Of a DNA stretch of 64,000 bases, positions 28,438 through 37,727 are shown piece by piece. Every line of letters starts with the position of its first letter. Within the stretch, counting starts at the first letter, position 1. The notes beneath the pieces are model-generated. The model saw only the letters and a list, made by a program, of their open reading frames with translations. It was not told where the DNA came from and ran no database searches. The DNA comes from Oribacterium sp. KHPX15 (lineage in GTDB: Bacteria; Bacillota; Clostridia; Lachnospirales; Lachnospiraceae). The stretch spans positions 19,437-83,436 of the forward strand of contig NZ_FNRG01000018.1 of the NCBI RefSeq assembly GCF_900107835.1, written 5' to 3'. A program made the position numbers and the translations under genes.

Positions 28438-30552
28438 ATGTTCAGAAATATGAAAATCAGCTTAAAGATCCTTCTGGTCATACTGATAATGTCTTTAGGT
28501 TCACTTGTAGTGGTCTTTAGTGCTTCCTACTATTTTATGAATTCCATGGTCGATGAATTCCAGCAAACCAACATTACCCTGGGAATCAATTCCTCGGAAG
28601 TCACCAAGGCTTCACTTATGTCCCAGACGGAATACTACCTTCTGCAGCTCATTCAAAAGCAGGCCAATAATGCAAACAAGGAGCTTCATGAAGTAAACAG
28701 GGCTGTTACGGAGGCCTCCAAATATACTCAGCATCTTTTTGAAACCCAGGATAATTTAATCGGCCATGATATGCCGAGACCTGATGAAACCGAAATGGGC
28801 GTGGCATCATCAAAGTACTTCCTGGCGAAGGGTGTAGAAGCTACTCCTGAAGTAATGAAGGAGGTTTACACCTTATCCTATTGCGAGTACATGTTTGCCC
28901 CCACTTTGGAACAGAATCCTATTCTGGATAATATCTACATCGGTACCATAAGCGGTATTTCCTACAGATATTCAAGATCCAATGCTTTCAATCCCGATTA
29001 TGATCCGAGGCAGAGAGACTGGTATAAGGCAGCTATCTCACATCCAGATCATCTTGTATGGCTTCCTACTTATCTTGATTCATACGGAAAAATATGTATC
29101 ACTGCGGCCATGACCTACAGAGATGCCGACGGGCATATCGCGGGCGTTGTTGCATCGGATGTACGTTTGACAAGCATCATAGATGAAGTTATGAATCTGA
29201 AGATCGGTGAGACCGGTTCAACTCTGATCCTGGATTCCGACCTCAATTTCATCGCCCATCCCGACATGGACAAGGAAGGCTTCAATCCTGACCTGAGCTC
29301 TCACTTCACCGGAAGTGATTTCATTAAAAAGATTCATTCCTCCGACGATTCCATCATCCAGACTGTTTACGAGGAAAAGGATTGTTATGTTGCCTTTTCA
29401 AAGATGGCTGAAACCGGCTGGATCTTCTGCGCAAGCATCGAAACCGATGAAGTAACAGCCCCTGCTTTTGAAGCAAAGGCTCAGAATGACAAACTTACTG
29501 CAGCTTCTCAGAGGAACATGCAGGATCAGATATTCAATATCCTCCGCCTGTTTATGATCTTCTTCTCCATCATGGGAATCACGGTAGTTATGACCTCCTT
29601 TGCGGTAACCGGAACCATCACGAGACCTATCCAGAGGCTCGCCAGCAGTGTTCTGAAGATCGGTAAAGGTGAATTTAATGAGAAGATCCCTGTGTTATCC
29701 GGTGATGAGGTCGGTCAGCTGGCAGACAGATTCAACACCATGCAGGATGACCTCAAAAACTACATGCAGAATATAAAGAAGGTCACTGCAGAAAAGGAAA
29801 GAATCGGAACAGAGCTTTCGGTTGCTACCAATATCCAGGCTCATATGCTTCCCACAGTCTTTCCGCCTTATCCCGACAGACCGGAAATAGACATTTACGC
29901 ATCCATGAACCCTGCAAAGGAAGTCGGCGGTGATTTCTATGATTTCTTCTTTGCCGATGAGACCCACTTTGCCATGGTTATAGCCGACGTTTCCGGAAAG
30001 GGAGTTCCCGCCGCACTTTTCATGGTCATCACAAAGACTCTCATCAAGGATCATGTTCAGCAGATGAAGGGCAAAACCTTAAGCGAAGTCCTTACCGAAG
30101 TAAATAATCAGCTCTGCGAAAACAATGAAGAAGAGATGTTTGCAACCTGCTGGATCGGAATCATTGATATCACCACAGGAAAGGGTGTTGCTTCCAATGC
30201 CGGTCATGAACATCCTGTTTTGCGGAGAGCCGGCGGTGAGTTCGAGCTTGTTGTATACAAACACACCCTCGCTCTTGCAACCCTTCCGGGCGTCAAGTTC
30301 CGTGAGCACGAATTCGAGATGCATCCGGGAGATACACTTTTCGTATATACCGACGGTGTTCCTGAAGCCACCAACATAAACAATGAGCTTTACGGTACCG
30401 ACAGAATGCTGGAGTCTCTTAACAGAGACAAGGATCTTCCTCTTGAAAATATCCTAAAGAACTTAAAGGCTGATGTTGATGCCTTCGTGGGTGAAGCAGA
30501 TCAGTTCGATGACCTCACAATGCTCGCTATGAAATATAATGGTCCCAAATAA
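28438..30552 (+). CDS. Sensor SpoIIE-type PP2C protein phosphatase (Cache-HAMP-PP2C)
   Basis: 704 residues: an N-terminal membrane segment, a dCache domain (DPRQRDWYKAAISHPDH), a second membrane segment near 365-385, HAMP (ITRPIQRLASSVLKIGKGE), a coiled coil and a PP2C domain. The domain has its metal and motif residues intact (GGDFYDFF, ADVSGKGVPAALFM, NAGHEHP, YTDGVPEA, DDLTML). It probably dephosphorylates an anti-anti-sigma (STAS) protein, none of which is encoded here. Last gene of the operon, 11 nt after the ligase, ribosome site AAGGAG. Confidence 0.92.
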   Translation: MFRNMKISLKILLVILIMSLGSLVVVFSASYYFMNSMVDEFQQTNITLGINSSEVTKASLMSQTEYYLLQLIQKQANNANKELHEVNRAVTEASKYTQHLFETQDNLIGHDMPRPDETEMGVASSKYFLAKGVEATPEVMKEVYTLSYCEYMFAPTLEQNPILDNIYIGTISGISYRYSRSNAFNPDYDPRQRDWYKAAISHPDHLVWLPTYLDSYGKICITAAMTYRDADGHIAGVVASDVRLTSIIDEVMNLKIGETGSTLILDSDLNFIAHPDMDKEGFNPDLSSHFTGSDFIKKIHSSDDSIIQTVYEEKDCYVAFSKMAETGWIFCASIETDEVTAPAFEAKAQNDKLTAASQRNMQDQIFNILRLFMIFFSIMGITVVMTSFAVTGTITRPIQRLASSVLKIGKGEFNEKIPVLSGDEVGQLADRFNTMQDDLKNYMQNIKKVTAEKERIGTELSVATNIQAHMLPTVFPPYPDRPEIDIYASMNPAKEVGGDFYDFFFADETHFAMVIADVSGKGVPAALFMVITKTLIKDHVQQMKGKTLSEVLTEVNNQLCENNEEEMFATCWIGIIDITTGKGVASNAGHEHPVLRRAGGEFELVVYKHTLALATLPGVKFREHEFEMHPGDTLFVYTDGVPEATNINNELYGTDRMLESLNRDKDLPLENILKNLKADVDAFVGEADQFDDLTMLAMKYNGPK

Positions 30553-30562
30553 ATAAAACAGT

Positions 30563-30609
30563 AATCCACCTGGGACTCTTCTCGCCGTCGAGAACCTTCC
30601 CCGGTGGAT
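30563..30609. repeat. Dispersed GC-rich hairpin element, copy D
   Basis: ATCCACC-GGGA...TTCTCG / CGAGAACCTTCCCCGGTGGAT. A less perfect copy placed just after the phosphatase stop. Confidence 0.7.
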
Positions 30610-30617
30610 AAAAAACA

Positions 30618-30667
30618 AAACAGGACCCCTTAGAGTCACACCTGGTTCTAAGGGGTCTTGTTTTGTT
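30618..30667. terminator. Bidirectional terminator between convergent signalling genes
   Basis: AAAACAGGACCCCTTAGA pairs with TCTAAGGGGTCTTGTTTT. T-runs on both strands would end the operon from the left and the EAL-GGDEF gene from the right. Confidence 0.85.
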
Positions 30668-30697
30668 TTTTAGTTTACCTTCATAATTGAGCTACTT

Positions 30698-33115
30698 TTA
30701 AACGTATTCCTTATGGCTTCGACGTCTGTCATGAGCAACGTAGAACTTCGCCTTATCTTCGTACATCAGCCTGTCGGCTGTCTTTATGGCTTCGGACACC
30801 TTCCTTCTGTCCGGAATCCAGACAAAACCGGAAGCCATACTTACCTTGTCATTGTCTTCTAGCTCCTGACGGAACTGATACTGCTTTCTTTCAAAAACAT
30901 ACTTTTCCATATCCGGCGCCAGGACAACAAATTCATCGCCACCCACACGGTACAGATGCTCCATTCCGAAATGCTTGGCAATAAGCTTCGAAGCCCGGAT
31001 GATGAGAAGATCTCCTTCATCATGCCCCAGGTTATCATTTATTTCCTTGAGCCCGTTAATGTCTATAAAGCCAACTCCAACACAACCCTCTCCTGCTGCA
31101 AGCTCCGCTTCTTTCTTTATCATGGCATAACGGTTATGAGCCGAGGTCAGTGCATCATTGTCTGCCATATAAACAAGACGGTGTACAAGTGTACTGTTGG
31201 CTATCTTATAGGACAGGAATACAGCCACAGAGGAAAGCAGGAACTCCGTATCATCGCTTTCATCAAGTCTGTAATTCGCCGCAGCGATAAAACCGATGAC
31301 TTCATCCTTTGAAAATACCGGAACAACTATTATCCGCTTCACCCCCATCAGTTTAAGCTGACAGTAAACATCCCTGTAGGAAACCCTTATTCTGGAAATA
31401 CTATCAAGATTTACAGCCCTGCCGTCAACGCTCAGATCTGCCCAGAGCTTAAAATATTTGTTATACTCCAGGTTCTGAGTATACTCCTTTTGTGATATTA
31501 TTCCCTTTCTGCACAACTCAAAAGGATTGTTTATTTTATCTCCTACCCTTTCAAAGATACATATCCTGTCCGGACTGATGACGCTGCCCAGTTCTTCCAG
31601 CACCCGGTTCATGGTTTCATTATAATCTTCAAAAGTATTGAGCAGCTTTGCAATACGGATAATGGCACTATCCAGAACATTATTTCTTTCAAGAGCCTCC
31701 TTTTCACTTTGCAGATCTATGTCTTCCACCGGGGGAACAACATTCTCAAAGGATGGCGGATTCAAGGAGATGTCTTCTTTCAATGTATCGGAGAATCTGT
31801 CACTTCCTTCTCCCTCAACACGTTTTTCCGATACCATGACTATGAGTATGGCATAGTTTCCCGTAACCTTATCCCGTGAGAAAAGTCTGATATTGGTGTT
31901 AAACTTCACTTTGTCCGTGCTGACTATATCATAAGCGGTTTCCCAGTTTCCGGATTTAAGACATCTTCTGACAGATTCATCAAAAACCCGTTTTCTGTCT
32001 TTATCGGTATAGGTAATAACATCAGAAACCTTTATGTTCCGCCCATAAATAGTCTCAAGATACTCCTTATATACAGCATTTGCCCTCATAAGACGGTAGG
32101 TTTCACCCCCGTCAAATTCAAGTATTCCGATGCCTATTCCTGCAAATGTCTCCGCCACCAGCATTCCGGCGTCACCATTAAGCTCCATATCCGTAAGACT
32201 TGCCTGTCCCACCTGATCATAGAATTCCGACTCTTCGATATTCTCACGATACAAGCCGATACCCATATCACTTCTTTTCAGGATCTCGTTTAGCGGATTA
32301 GGCTTACTGTACAGGAACCCCTGCACTTTATCGCAGCCTATTTCTCTCAGGAATTCAAGCTGCTCCTCCGTTTCAACACCTTCTGCCAGTGTATCCACTC
32401 CCAGCTGCTCTGCCATCTCAACGATCTTTCTGATGATTCCCGCGGTTTTGACCTTCTTACTGAAATCCTTCATGAACTTCATGTCCAGCTTGATGAGATC
32501 AAAGTCGAAATCCTGTAGGACATTGAGGCTGCCGTAACCTCTTCCGAAGTCATCCATCCATATCTTAAAGCCATAACTCTGAAGCTTATTTAACTGCTCC
32601 TTGATAAAGTCGTGTTCCAGCTCCAGGACGCTTTCTGCAATCTCTATCACGAGATACTTGGGCGAAACCCCTGCTGCCTCCACTCGCTTAAGGATTTCGT
32701 AAACCATGTCGCAATACTCAAAATCATATTTGGACACATTAACAGAGATGGGAACGATCTGAACGATCTTACCATCCTGATATTGCCTGATATCCGAAAG
32801 CACCTGATCTATCATGTAAAGATCGAGCTTATGAAGAAGCTTTGCATCTTCAATTACGGGGATGAACTCCTCCGGAAGTATCATACCGTTTACAGGATCC
32901 ACCCATCTTGCCAATGCTTCTTCATTACAAATAAGCCCGGTCATGGCACGCATTATGGGCTGATAATAAACCTCTATCCACCTCTCGTCCAAAGCCTGAC
33001 TGAAGTGTCCGAGAATATAGTCTCTTTTATCATCCTCCCGGTAAATCGGATTTCCCGGATCGGTATTCACTGTCCCTTTAAACTTTTTTTCACTTAGCTT
33101 GTATTCTTCTCTCAT
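30698..33115 (-). CDS. EAL-PAS-GAF-GGDEF c-di-GMP turnover protein
   Basis: 805 soluble residues with an order opposite to the usual GGDEF-EAL. The EAL phosphodiesterase domain (about 30-280) has EEALARW, VNVS, EIAES, DDFGRGYGS, IKLD and AEGVETEEQ, so its catalytic set looks complete. PAS (about 310-425), GAF (about 480-640) and GGDEF (RVGGDEF, about 723) follow. Both activities are possible, with the inputs placed between them. Start at 33115 (MREEYKL) lacks a strong ribosome site. Convergent with the four-gene sensor operon. Confidence 0.9.
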   Translation of the reverse strand: MREEYKLSEKKFKGTVNTDPGNPIYREDDKRDYILGHFSQALDERWIEVYYQPIMRAMTGLICNEEALARWVDPVNGMILPEEFIPVIEDAKLLHKLDLYMIDQVLSDIRQYQDGKIVQIVPISVNVSKYDFEYCDMVYEILKRVEAAGVSPKYLVIEIAESVLELEHDFIKEQLNKLQSYGFKIWMDDFGRGYGSLNVLQDFDFDLIKLDMKFMKDFSKKVKTAGIIRKIVEMAEQLGVDTLAEGVETEEQLEFLREIGCDKVQGFLYSKPNPLNEILKRSDMGIGLYRENIEESEFYDQVGQASLTDMELNGDAGMLVAETFAGIGIGILEFDGGETYRLMRANAVYKEYLETIYGRNIKVSDVITYTDKDRKRVFDESVRRCLKSGNWETAYDIVSTDKVKFNTNIRLFSRDKVTGNYAILIVMVSEKRVEGEGSDRFSDTLKEDISLNPPSFENVVPPVEDIDLQSEKEALERNNVLDSAIIRIAKLLNTFEDYNETMNRVLEELGSVISPDRICIFERVGDKINNPFELCRKGIISQKEYTQNLEYNKYFKLWADLSVDGRAVNLDSISRIRVSYRDVYCQLKLMGVKRIIVVPVFSKDEVIGFIAAANYRLDESDDTEFLLSSVAVFLSYKIANSTLVHRLVYMADNDALTSAHNRYAMIKKEAELAAGEGCVGVGFIDINGLKEINDNLGHDEGDLLIIRASKLIAKHFGMEHLYRVGGDEFVVLAPDMEKYVFERKQYQFRQELEDNDKVSMASGFVWIPDRRKVSEAIKTADRLMYEDKAKFYVAHDRRRSHKEYV

Positions 33116-33335
33116 GATTTGTTAATAGCGATATAAATTCCTGAACATGCAAATGCTTCAAAGAATTTAATCCTTTTCAACAGAACAAATAATCGTAATC
33201 TCACGCACAAATGGACGGAAAAGACACCTATCCCACCTTTCTATATCTAAGTACTTCGGATACTTTGTCAATTTTATAACCCTCTTTACAGGGTTAATAG
33301 AGTTTTAAGATTTAAAAAACACCTGAAAGCCACGA

Positions 33336-33389
33336 GATATCCACCGGGGGACGGTTCTCGACGGCGAGAACCGTCCCCCGGTGGATATC
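33336..33389. repeat. Dispersed GC-rich hairpin element, copy E (most perfect)
   Basis: GATATCCACCGGGGGACGG pairs base for base with CCGTCCCCCGGTGGATATC, and the inner arm TTCTCG with CGAGAA. It lies between the EAL-GGDEF promoter region and the hydrogenase terminator. Confidence 0.85.
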
Positions 33390-33411
33390 TCAGCAGGCTT
33401 ATAGAAATAGT

Positions 33412-33439
33412 TTCAGCCGGGGCATATGCCCCGGCTGAA
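33412..33439. terminator. 28-bp perfect palindrome after the hydrogenase gene
   Basis: TTCAGCCGGGGCAT / ATGCCCCGGCTGAA, with no unpaired centre. It lies 17 nt after the hydrogenase stop and probably acts as terminator or 3' stabiliser, although a T tract is short. Confidence 0.6.
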
Positions 33440-33455
33440 CTGTTAAAATCTGGTT

Positions 33456-35189
33456 TTATTTCTCATTCGGCATCTTCCATGCGTGATGATTGGTGTGAAG
33501 AAGGTGATGAGACTTTTCGGAAAGCGGCTTTCCGAAGTAATCCTCATAAATCTTTGTTATGGATGGATTCTCATGTGAGAATCTGAGCTCCATACCGGCA
33601 TCCTGTGAGTAAAGAACCGGTGCTCTTTCGGGAGCCATCTCTACTCCGTCATGGATAGGCTGTCCACCGCCGCCTACGCAGCCTCCGGGACATGCCATGA
33701 CCTCAACGAAGTCATAGTGTACACGGCCCTGCTTGAGGTAGGTAAGAAGCTTGTTTGCATTACCGAGACCATTGGTAACGGCAACACGAAGAGTCTTTCC
33801 TGCAAGATCGAACTCAGCTTCCTTCCAGCCGTCCATACCACGTACTGCCTTAAAGGCATCAGGGTCAGGATTCTTTCCTGTTACAAGGAAGTAGGCACTT
33901 CTTAATGCTGCCTCCATAACACCGCCGGTTGCACCGAAGATATTGCCGGCACCGGATCCGATGCCAAGTGGCATATCAAGCTCTTCCTCAGGAAGCTCCT
34001 TAACGATGATCTGATCGGATCTTATGAGTCGGTTAACCTCACGGGTTGTAAGTGAGCAGTCAACCTCAGGATTTCCATGATCATCCACCATATTGGGATA
34101 AGCGCACTCTGCCTTCTTTGCAACACAAGGCATGATGGAAACGCAGAAGATATCCTTGGGATCCACCTTGAGAAGCTCTGCATAGTAGCTCTTTGTAACA
34201 GCACCAAACATCTGCTGAGGTGACTTTGCGGTTGAAAGATTGTCAACAAACTCAGGATAATGAGCCTTGACATATCTTACCCAGCCCGGACAGCAGGAGG
34301 TGAACATCGGGAACTTGTGGTTCTCGGGATTCTTCAGCTTCTCAAGGAACTCTGAGCCCTCCTCCATAATGGTAAGGTCTGCTGTAAAGTTTGTATCAAA
34401 TACATAATCTGCACCTGCTCTTCTTAAAGCTGCCGCAAGACGCTTTACCGTAGCAAATTCAGGATCAAGTCCGAAAGGCTCGCCCCAGGCAGTTCTTATG
34501 GAAGGTGCGATCTGGAATACAGTGATCTTGGAAGGATCCTCAAGAGCATCCAGAACACGATCCACATCATCACGCTCACGGAGAGCGCCAACAGGACAGT
34601 GAGTTATACATTGTCCGCAAAGTGCACACTGGGAATCTTCAAGAGCGTAAACTCCGGTAACATCCACCGTTACACGGGAACCGGTATTAACCACATCCCA
34701 TATATTGCTGTTCTGAATCTTGTCACATACCTGGATACAGCGCATGCACTGGATACACTTATCGTAATCTCTGATAAGAGGGAATCTGACATTACCCTTG
34801 TTTTCAGGAATCTGTTTCTTATAAGGAAGGCTGTGGATATTGAGATCATTAGCCACCTTCTGAAGAGTACAGTTTCCGCTTCGTACACAGACCGCACAGT
34901 TGGTGTTGTGCTGGGAAAGGATCAGCTTAACATTGGTCTTTCTTGCAGCTCTGGCCTTCTTTGAGTTGGTATAGATAACCATTCCCTCGGCCACAGTATT
35001 GTTGCAGGCTGTAAAGAGCCTTTCATATCCCTCAACCTCAACCACACAGACACGGCAGGCACCGATCTCGTTGAGTTCCTTCATATAGCAAAGGGTTGGG
35101 ATGTGTACTCCCGCCTTGGAAGCAGCATCCAATATAGTTGTCTTCTCGGGAACCTGAAGGGAGATTCCGTCTATCGTAACGTTTACCAT
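33456..35189 (-). CDS. [FeFe] hydrogenase, NADH-linked group A type
   Basis: Reduces protons to H2 (or reverse) in the cytoplasm. Domains in order: a [2Fe-2S] ferredoxin domain (CYMKELNEIGACRVCVVEV), a His-Cys [4Fe-4S] segment (HNTNCAVCVRSGNC), two [4Fe-4S] (CIQCMRCIQVC, CALCGQCITHC), and the H-cluster with all three signatures TSCCPGW (about 296), MPCVAKKAE (about 353) and ACPGGCVGGGGQP (about 499). 577 aa is normal. Its start overlaps the upstream oxidoreductase gene by 7 nt, implying translational coupling and one complex or electron chain. Confidence 0.95.
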   Translation of the reverse strand: MVNVTIDGISLQVPEKTTILDAASKAGVHIPTLCYMKELNEIGACRVCVVEVEGYERLFTACNNTVAEGMVIYTNSKKARAARKTNVKLILSQHNTNCAVCVRSGNCTLQKVANDLNIHSLPYKKQIPENKGNVRFPLIRDYDKCIQCMRCIQVCDKIQNSNIWDVVNTGSRVTVDVTGVYALEDSQCALCGQCITHCPVGALRERDDVDRVLDALEDPSKITVFQIAPSIRTAWGEPFGLDPEFATVKRLAAALRRAGADYVFDTNFTADLTIMEEGSEFLEKLKNPENHKFPMFTSCCPGWVRYVKAHYPEFVDNLSTAKSPQQMFGAVTKSYYAELLKVDPKDIFCVSIMPCVAKKAECAYPNMVDDHGNPEVDCSLTTREVNRLIRSDQIIVKELPEEELDMPLGIGSGAGNIFGATGGVMEAALRSAYFLVTGKNPDPDAFKAVRGMDGWKEAEFDLAGKTLRVAVTNGLGNANKLLTYLKQGRVHYDFVEVMACPGGCVGGGGQPIHDGVEMAPERAPVLYSQDAGMELRFSHENPSITKIYEDYFGKPLSEKSHHLLHTNHHAWKMPNEK

Positions 35190-37015
35190 TTTGCTTCTCT
35201 GCCTCCTTTAAAGATTCCATAACCAAAGTGATCGCAATGCAGACATCTTCCGGACTCCTGGCATGCCTCTTCGTCGGACATACCGCACTCCATGATCTTG
35301 AAATCGTGCTTTCTTTCTTCCGGAGAACGCTCCATCATATTTACTCTTCCGCATGGCTTATGATCATCAAAGCGGACAGGAGGAAGCTCTATATCTGACT
35401 TTATCTCATGGAAATATCCGAGATATTCGTCAATGTTTGCGGCCGCAACCTTTCCTGCTGCGATGGCACGGATTACGGTTGCAGGACCTGTAACGCAGTC
35501 ACCACCCGCAAAGATTCCGTCCTTGTCACGGATATCGCTGGTGTCAAATGCCTGAATCTGTCCACGCTCTACAGGAATTCCGTACTCACCGAACTTACGT
35601 GAATCGATACCCTGACCGATAGCCACAAGGACTCTGTCACACGGGATTCTGAGCTCTTCTGTATCAGCTGCCACCGGCTTCGGTCTTCCGCCGCTGATTG
35701 GACCTACGATCTGAGGCTGTACCCAGATAGCAGCAACGCTTCCGTCATCTTTCTTCTCGATACGTAACGGAGCATGAAGCTCTACAACCTCGCATCCGTC
35801 AGCAATGGCACCCTCAACCTCTTCGGGAAGGGCAGTCATATCAATCTTTCTTCTTCTGTAAAGGATCTTTACAGACTTTGCATTACATCTGATGGCAGAG
35901 CGCGCAACGTCCATGGCAACATTACCGCCACCTACCACAACTATATCCATTCCTGTGAAATCAGGATAATCGTCATCACCGATGGCTCTCAGCATTTCAA
36001 CTGCAGAGATAACGCCCTCTGCATCTTCGCCTTCGATTCCGATCTTCTTGTCTGTGTGAGCACCGATGGCAACAAACATTGCATCGTACTTCTCACGGAG
36101 ATCTGCGATGGAGATGTCCTTGCCAATGCTTACATCAGTCTTCAGCTTGAAGCCGCTCTTCATGATGCACTCGATCTCGGCATCCAGGGCTTCTCTCGGA
36201 AGACGGTATGCAGGGATGCCGTATCTAAGCATTCCTCCTGCCTTCTTTCTCTGCTCATAAACCTCTACCTCATGTCCCATAAGAGAGAGATAGTAAGCTG
36301 CACTGAGACCTGCGGGACCACCACCGATAACTGCAACCTTCTTACCTGTTGCCGGCTGCTTCTCGCCGATCCTGAACTCATCCTCATGCTCAACCGCATA
36401 TTTCTTAAGTCCGCGGATATTGATAGGATCGTCAACCATGGTTCTTCTGCAGCGTACCTCACAAGGATGCTCGCAGATCATGCCGCAGACTGCGGGAAGC
36501 GGATTGTCCTTTCTGATAAGGGCAACCGCGTCATTGTAACGGCCTTCATGTATAAGTGAAATGTATCCCGGAATATCCACATGTGCAGGGCACTGGGCAA
36601 CGCAGGGTACAGGCTGATCCTGATGTCCCGAACATCTTCCGTGCAGTACATGCTCTTCGTAATCTCCGCGGAAACCTCTGATACCCTTCAGTACCATACG
36701 TGCAGCCTCTGAACCTATGGCACAGTCCGCAGAATAGTATATGCTCTGGGCGGTTTCCTCGATAACTGACAATGTCTCCATGGTGGCAGTTCCGTCAAGC
36801 ACTGAATCTATCAGCACTTCCAGCTGTCCCAGTCCCACTCTGCAGGGTACGCATTTACCGCAGGACTGAGCGTGACAAAGGTGCAAAAATGAAGCGGCAA
36901 GATCAACCGGACAAAGTCCGGGCTGGCTTGCCGTGATTCTTCTTTCCAGATCCTTGTACAGACCCTCCACCGTCTTCTGCGCATTGTTTTGAGTTACAAT
37001 GCTCAATCTACTCAT
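35183..37015 (-). CDS. NuoF-tail/GltD-like NAD(P)H oxidoreductase, hydrogenase partner
   Basis: 610 residues. The N-terminal 110 resemble the C-terminal iron-sulfur domain of NuoF/HydB (SCGKCVPCRVGLGQ). Then comes a GltD-type protein: double cluster segment (CVAQCPAHVDIPGY, CGMICEHPCEVRCRR), FAD site GGGPAGLSAAYYLS and NAD(P) site VVGGGNVAMDVARSA. A C-terminal CxxxCxxC-like tail (CLHCDHFG) is present. It probably passes electrons between NAD(P)H, perhaps ferredoxin, and the overlapping hydrogenase. The lack of a NuoF FMN domain distinguishes it from classical bifurcating HydB. Confidence 0.88.
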   Translation of the reverse strand: MSRLSIVTQNNAQKTVEGLYKDLERRITASQPGLCPVDLAASFLHLCHAQSCGKCVPCRVGLGQLEVLIDSVLDGTATMETLSVIEETAQSIYYSADCAIGSEAARMVLKGIRGFRGDYEEHVLHGRCSGHQDQPVPCVAQCPAHVDIPGYISLIHEGRYNDAVALIRKDNPLPAVCGMICEHPCEVRCRRTMVDDPINIRGLKKYAVEHEDEFRIGEKQPATGKKVAVIGGGPAGLSAAYYLSLMGHEVEVYEQRKKAGGMLRYGIPAYRLPREALDAEIECIMKSGFKLKTDVSIGKDISIADLREKYDAMFVAIGAHTDKKIGIEGEDAEGVISAVEMLRAIGDDDYPDFTGMDIVVVGGGNVAMDVARSAIRCNAKSVKILYRRRKIDMTALPEEVEGAIADGCEVVELHAPLRIEKKDDGSVAAIWVQPQIVGPISGGRPKPVAADTEELRIPCDRVLVAIGQGIDSRKFGEYGIPVERGQIQAFDTSDIRDKDGIFAGGDCVTGPATVIRAIAAGKVAAANIDEYLGYFHEIKSDIELPPVRFDDHKPCGRVNMMERSPEERKHDFKIMECGMSDEEACQESGRCLHCDHFGYGIFKGGREAKW

Positions 37016-37016
37016 G

Positions 37017-37140
37017 GTGTTTACCTCCTTACTTGGGAATGTCAGCCTGAAAAAATCTGCTTTCCGAAAGGCCGACTCTGCATGTCAGGTTTCCTCACGG
37101 GATTTCGACCCGGTATGCTCTTTCCCTACTCATTTAAGTT
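37017..37140 (-). other. GC-rich leader upstream of the hydrogenase operon
   Basis: The 120 nt before the oxidoreductase start contain short stems (GGCCTTTCGG-type, CCTGAC / GTCAGCC, CCGGGT-ATCCCG) and end in AAGGAGG. This could be a structured 5' leader. I could not match it to any riboswitch class I know. Bases 37141-37326 show nothing I recognise. Confidence 0.25.
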
Positions 37141-37326
37141 AGTCATAACTTACTGTTATTTTTAGCGTTCTAGATATAATTAAAGCAAATTAAATCATTT
37201 TTGTAAACTTTGACAAGTAAAAAAAACATATATGGATTCTTAATGTGCAAAATAGATAAATTTTATGAAAGAACCATCTGGTTATCCACCGGAAATATCA
37301 GGAATACGTCTGATAAATCTCGATGT

Positions 37327-37440
37327 TTGACTCACCAAGAGATATTTGGAATCAGAGTCAGCCATAATATGACCATGGATTGACCCAATTAATGCAATAT
37401 TGAATTTGAAGTCATACGACCATGTTATGGTTATTGATAT
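37327..37440 (+). repeat. Upstream TTGAC...GTCA dyad array (2-3 units, 53-54 bp period)
   Basis: TTGACTC at 37327 with GAGTCA 28 nt on; TTGACCC at 37380 with GAAGTCA 28 nt on; and a weak TTGAT at 37434. The spacing and half-sites match the larger array at 39052-39357 on the far side of metY. It lies 290-400 bp before the metY start codon, in a 712-bp gap without genes. Confidence 0.65.
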
Positions 37441-37727
37441 AGACCGATACTATTACCAACGATAAAATCTTAGTATTTTCCCAAAACCAAGCGATGTAGT
37501 AGGATTATGGCATCAGGAAAATCCAAGGTGAAAGCGAGGTAACGGTAATGAAGAGAAGGAATAATTCAGTTCAAAACCAAAAGCTGTGTATGCGAATGTG
37601 TTGATTTTAATAAATGTAAGACCGAAGACAAAAAAACAAACATTTAGAAAAAAGAGCCAATTAGATCTGCATCTGTATGTCAGAGATAAATGGCGAAAAA
37701 CATGCATTTATAGAGGAGATCAATACC

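Noticed and set aside
37141..37727. SAM riboswitch or T-box before metY
   Set aside because: Looked for the conserved cores and did not find them. Only the TTGAC dyads are present.
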